Positions 63,249 to 64,000 of a DNA stretch of 64,000 nucleotides are shown here, piece after piece. The stretch covers positions 620,001 through 684,000 of the forward strand of contig OZ253937.1 in NCBI GenBank assembly GCA_965267185.1, written 5' to 3'. The notes beneath the pieces were generated by a model. It saw only the letters and a list, made by a program, of their open reading frames with translations, ran no database searches and was not told the DNA's origin. The stretch is from G965267185 sp965267185 (lineage in GTDB: Bacteria > Pseudomonadota > Alphaproteobacteria > UBA6615). Position 1 is the first letter of the stretch; each line of letters starts with the position of its first letter. Made by a program: the position numbers and the translations under genes.

Positions 63249-64000
63249 ATGTATCCGATGTCTGGGTGTTCGATGTCCCGCTTTTTCTATCGGCTGCGTC
63301 GTGCCACCTCGGCTTTTGGTTTGGCAAGCCTTATTGCCGCTGGCCTCGCTGGTACGCCAGCGGTTGCTGCCGACGATGTTTTCGTGGTTGGCGGTATTTC
63401 GGTTGACGAGACCGCTGCCACTGCGGCGGCGGCGCGCGCGGCGGCATTCCAGCTCGGCCAGCAAGCCGCGTTGGCCAAGCTATTGCGGCGGCTCACCCAG
63501 CGCACCGATCATTCGCGTCTGCCGCCGGTCGAGACCGAGCGCCTCGAATTCATGGTGCAGGCGCTCGAAGTCGCCAATGAAAAGACGTCGGACGTGCGCT
63601 ACTTGGCGGACATGACGGTAGCCTTCAAACCGGATGAGGTTCGCCGCCTTTTGAAGGAGGCACGCATACCGTTCGCCGAAACACTCAGCAAGCCTGTATT
63701 GGTGCTGCCCGTGCAGCGGCAAGGCGGCGAGCTGGTGCTGTGGGATGAGCCCAATTTGTGGCGGGAGGCGTGGTCGCAGTTACCGCGGAGCGACGGCCTG
63801 GTGCCGCTGATCGTTCCTGTCGGAGATTTGAGCGATATCTCTGACATCGACGCAGTACAGGCCGCCGATGGTGATCCGCTCCGGCTTTCCGCGATTGCGG
63901 CGCGATATGGCGCAAGCGATGTTTTGGTTGCCATTGCGACACCATCGGAGACCGCAAGCGGGATCCGTATCGACATCACAGCCAGCCGGGTCGGCGCACC
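63249..64000 (+). CDS. DUF2066 domain protein, 3' end missing
   Basis: The frame is open from the ATG at 63249 to the window end (250 codons present). A signal peptide (LASLIAAGLAGTPAVAA) is followed by a DUF2066 region: FVVGGISVDETAATAAAARAAAFQLGQQAALAKLLRRLT, then a second domain starting about LSKPVLVLPV. Other ATGs at 63258 and 63270 are possible. Function unknown; the family typically sits beside purM in Alphaproteobacteria. Confidence 0.85.
   Translation, partial: MYPMSGCSMSRFFYRLRRATSAFGLASLIAAGLAGTPAVAADDVFVVGGISVDETAATAAAARAAAFQLGQQAALAKLLRRLTQRTDHSRLPPVETERLEFMVQALEVANEKTSDVRYLADMTVAFKPDEVRRLLKEARIPFAETLSKPVLVLPVQRQGGELVLWDEPNLWREAWSQLPRSDGLVPLIVPVGDLSDISDIDAVQAADGDPLRLSAIAARYGASDVLVAIATPSETASGIRIDITASRVGA

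Noticed and set aside
63244..63615. A 123-codon frame at the start of the DUF2066 gene
   Set aside because: It is R/S/P-rich and out of frame with the DUF2066 reading frame starting at 63249, which has a signal peptide and stays open to the window end.

Overview
The window is chromosomal DNA from an alphaproteobacterium, GC-rich and gene-dense. The neighbourhoods are the ones usual for that class: guaB-rsmB-guaA, bamB-der, dnaB-alr-mlaEF-radA-cvpA-purF, rpsF-rpsR-rplI facing fabD-fabG-acpP-fabF-mltG-yicC-gmk, lptF-lptG-lptD-surA-pdxA-rsmA, pepA-holC-ndk, and purM-purN opposite a DUF2066 gene. A 41-codon aa3-type cytochrome oxidase subunit IV gene, DUF2794, a GTTC-N7-GTTC LexA box and an ECF41-type sigma factor point the same way. 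No gene identifies the genus; a Rhodospirillales-like lineage is a guess.

Layout. 1-5590: GMP synthesis (guaB without its 5' end, rsmB, a GNAT, guaA) and an exported alpha/beta hydrolase. 5682-7827: a tight trio of formyltransferase-like protein, PIG-L deacetylase and CDA-fold deaminase. 7810-8860: a roughly 1 kb AT-richer segment carrying an Mrr-like endonuclease, bounded by a perfect 18-bp direct repeat that copies the 3' end of the deaminase gene; it looks like an insertion. 8881-9171: palindromic intergenic repeats. 9188-12188: ABC-F ATPase and a secreted protein of unknown function. 12321-14531: an ECF41 operon (AhpD-like partner, sigma factor, exported RidA-like protein, 4-OT tautomerase) behind a matching self-type promoter. 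14625-17325: dusA, a DprE1-like flavin oxidase and a small monooxygenase-like protein. 17464-22576: a peptidoglycan amino-sugar locus (FemAB-like, MurQ, BadF-type kinase, NagA, NamZ). 22645-24466: small genes, one behind a LexA-type box.

24718-37300: envelope, ribosome, replication and purine housekeeping genes. 37564-41658: quinone oxidoreductase, a three-gene operon (ParA-type ATPase, small disordered protein, response regulator) whose last two products share an N-terminal LLARK motif, then cyclopropane fatty acid synthase. 41847-63112: ribosomal proteins, type II fatty acid synthesis, MltG, LPS export (Lpt), SurA, PdxA, RsmA, PepA, HolC, Ndk, PurN and PurM. 63249 to the end: a DUF2066 gene cut by the window edge.

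Most of the window is core metabolism. The parts most worth a second look are the repeat-bounded endonuclease insertion, the formyl/deacetyl/deaminase trio, the ECF41 operon with its promoter, the MurNAc-degradation locus, the ParA/LLARK/response-regulator operon and the LexA-boxed zinc-ribbon gene. No tRNA, rRNA, CRISPR array, transposase or integrase was recognised.
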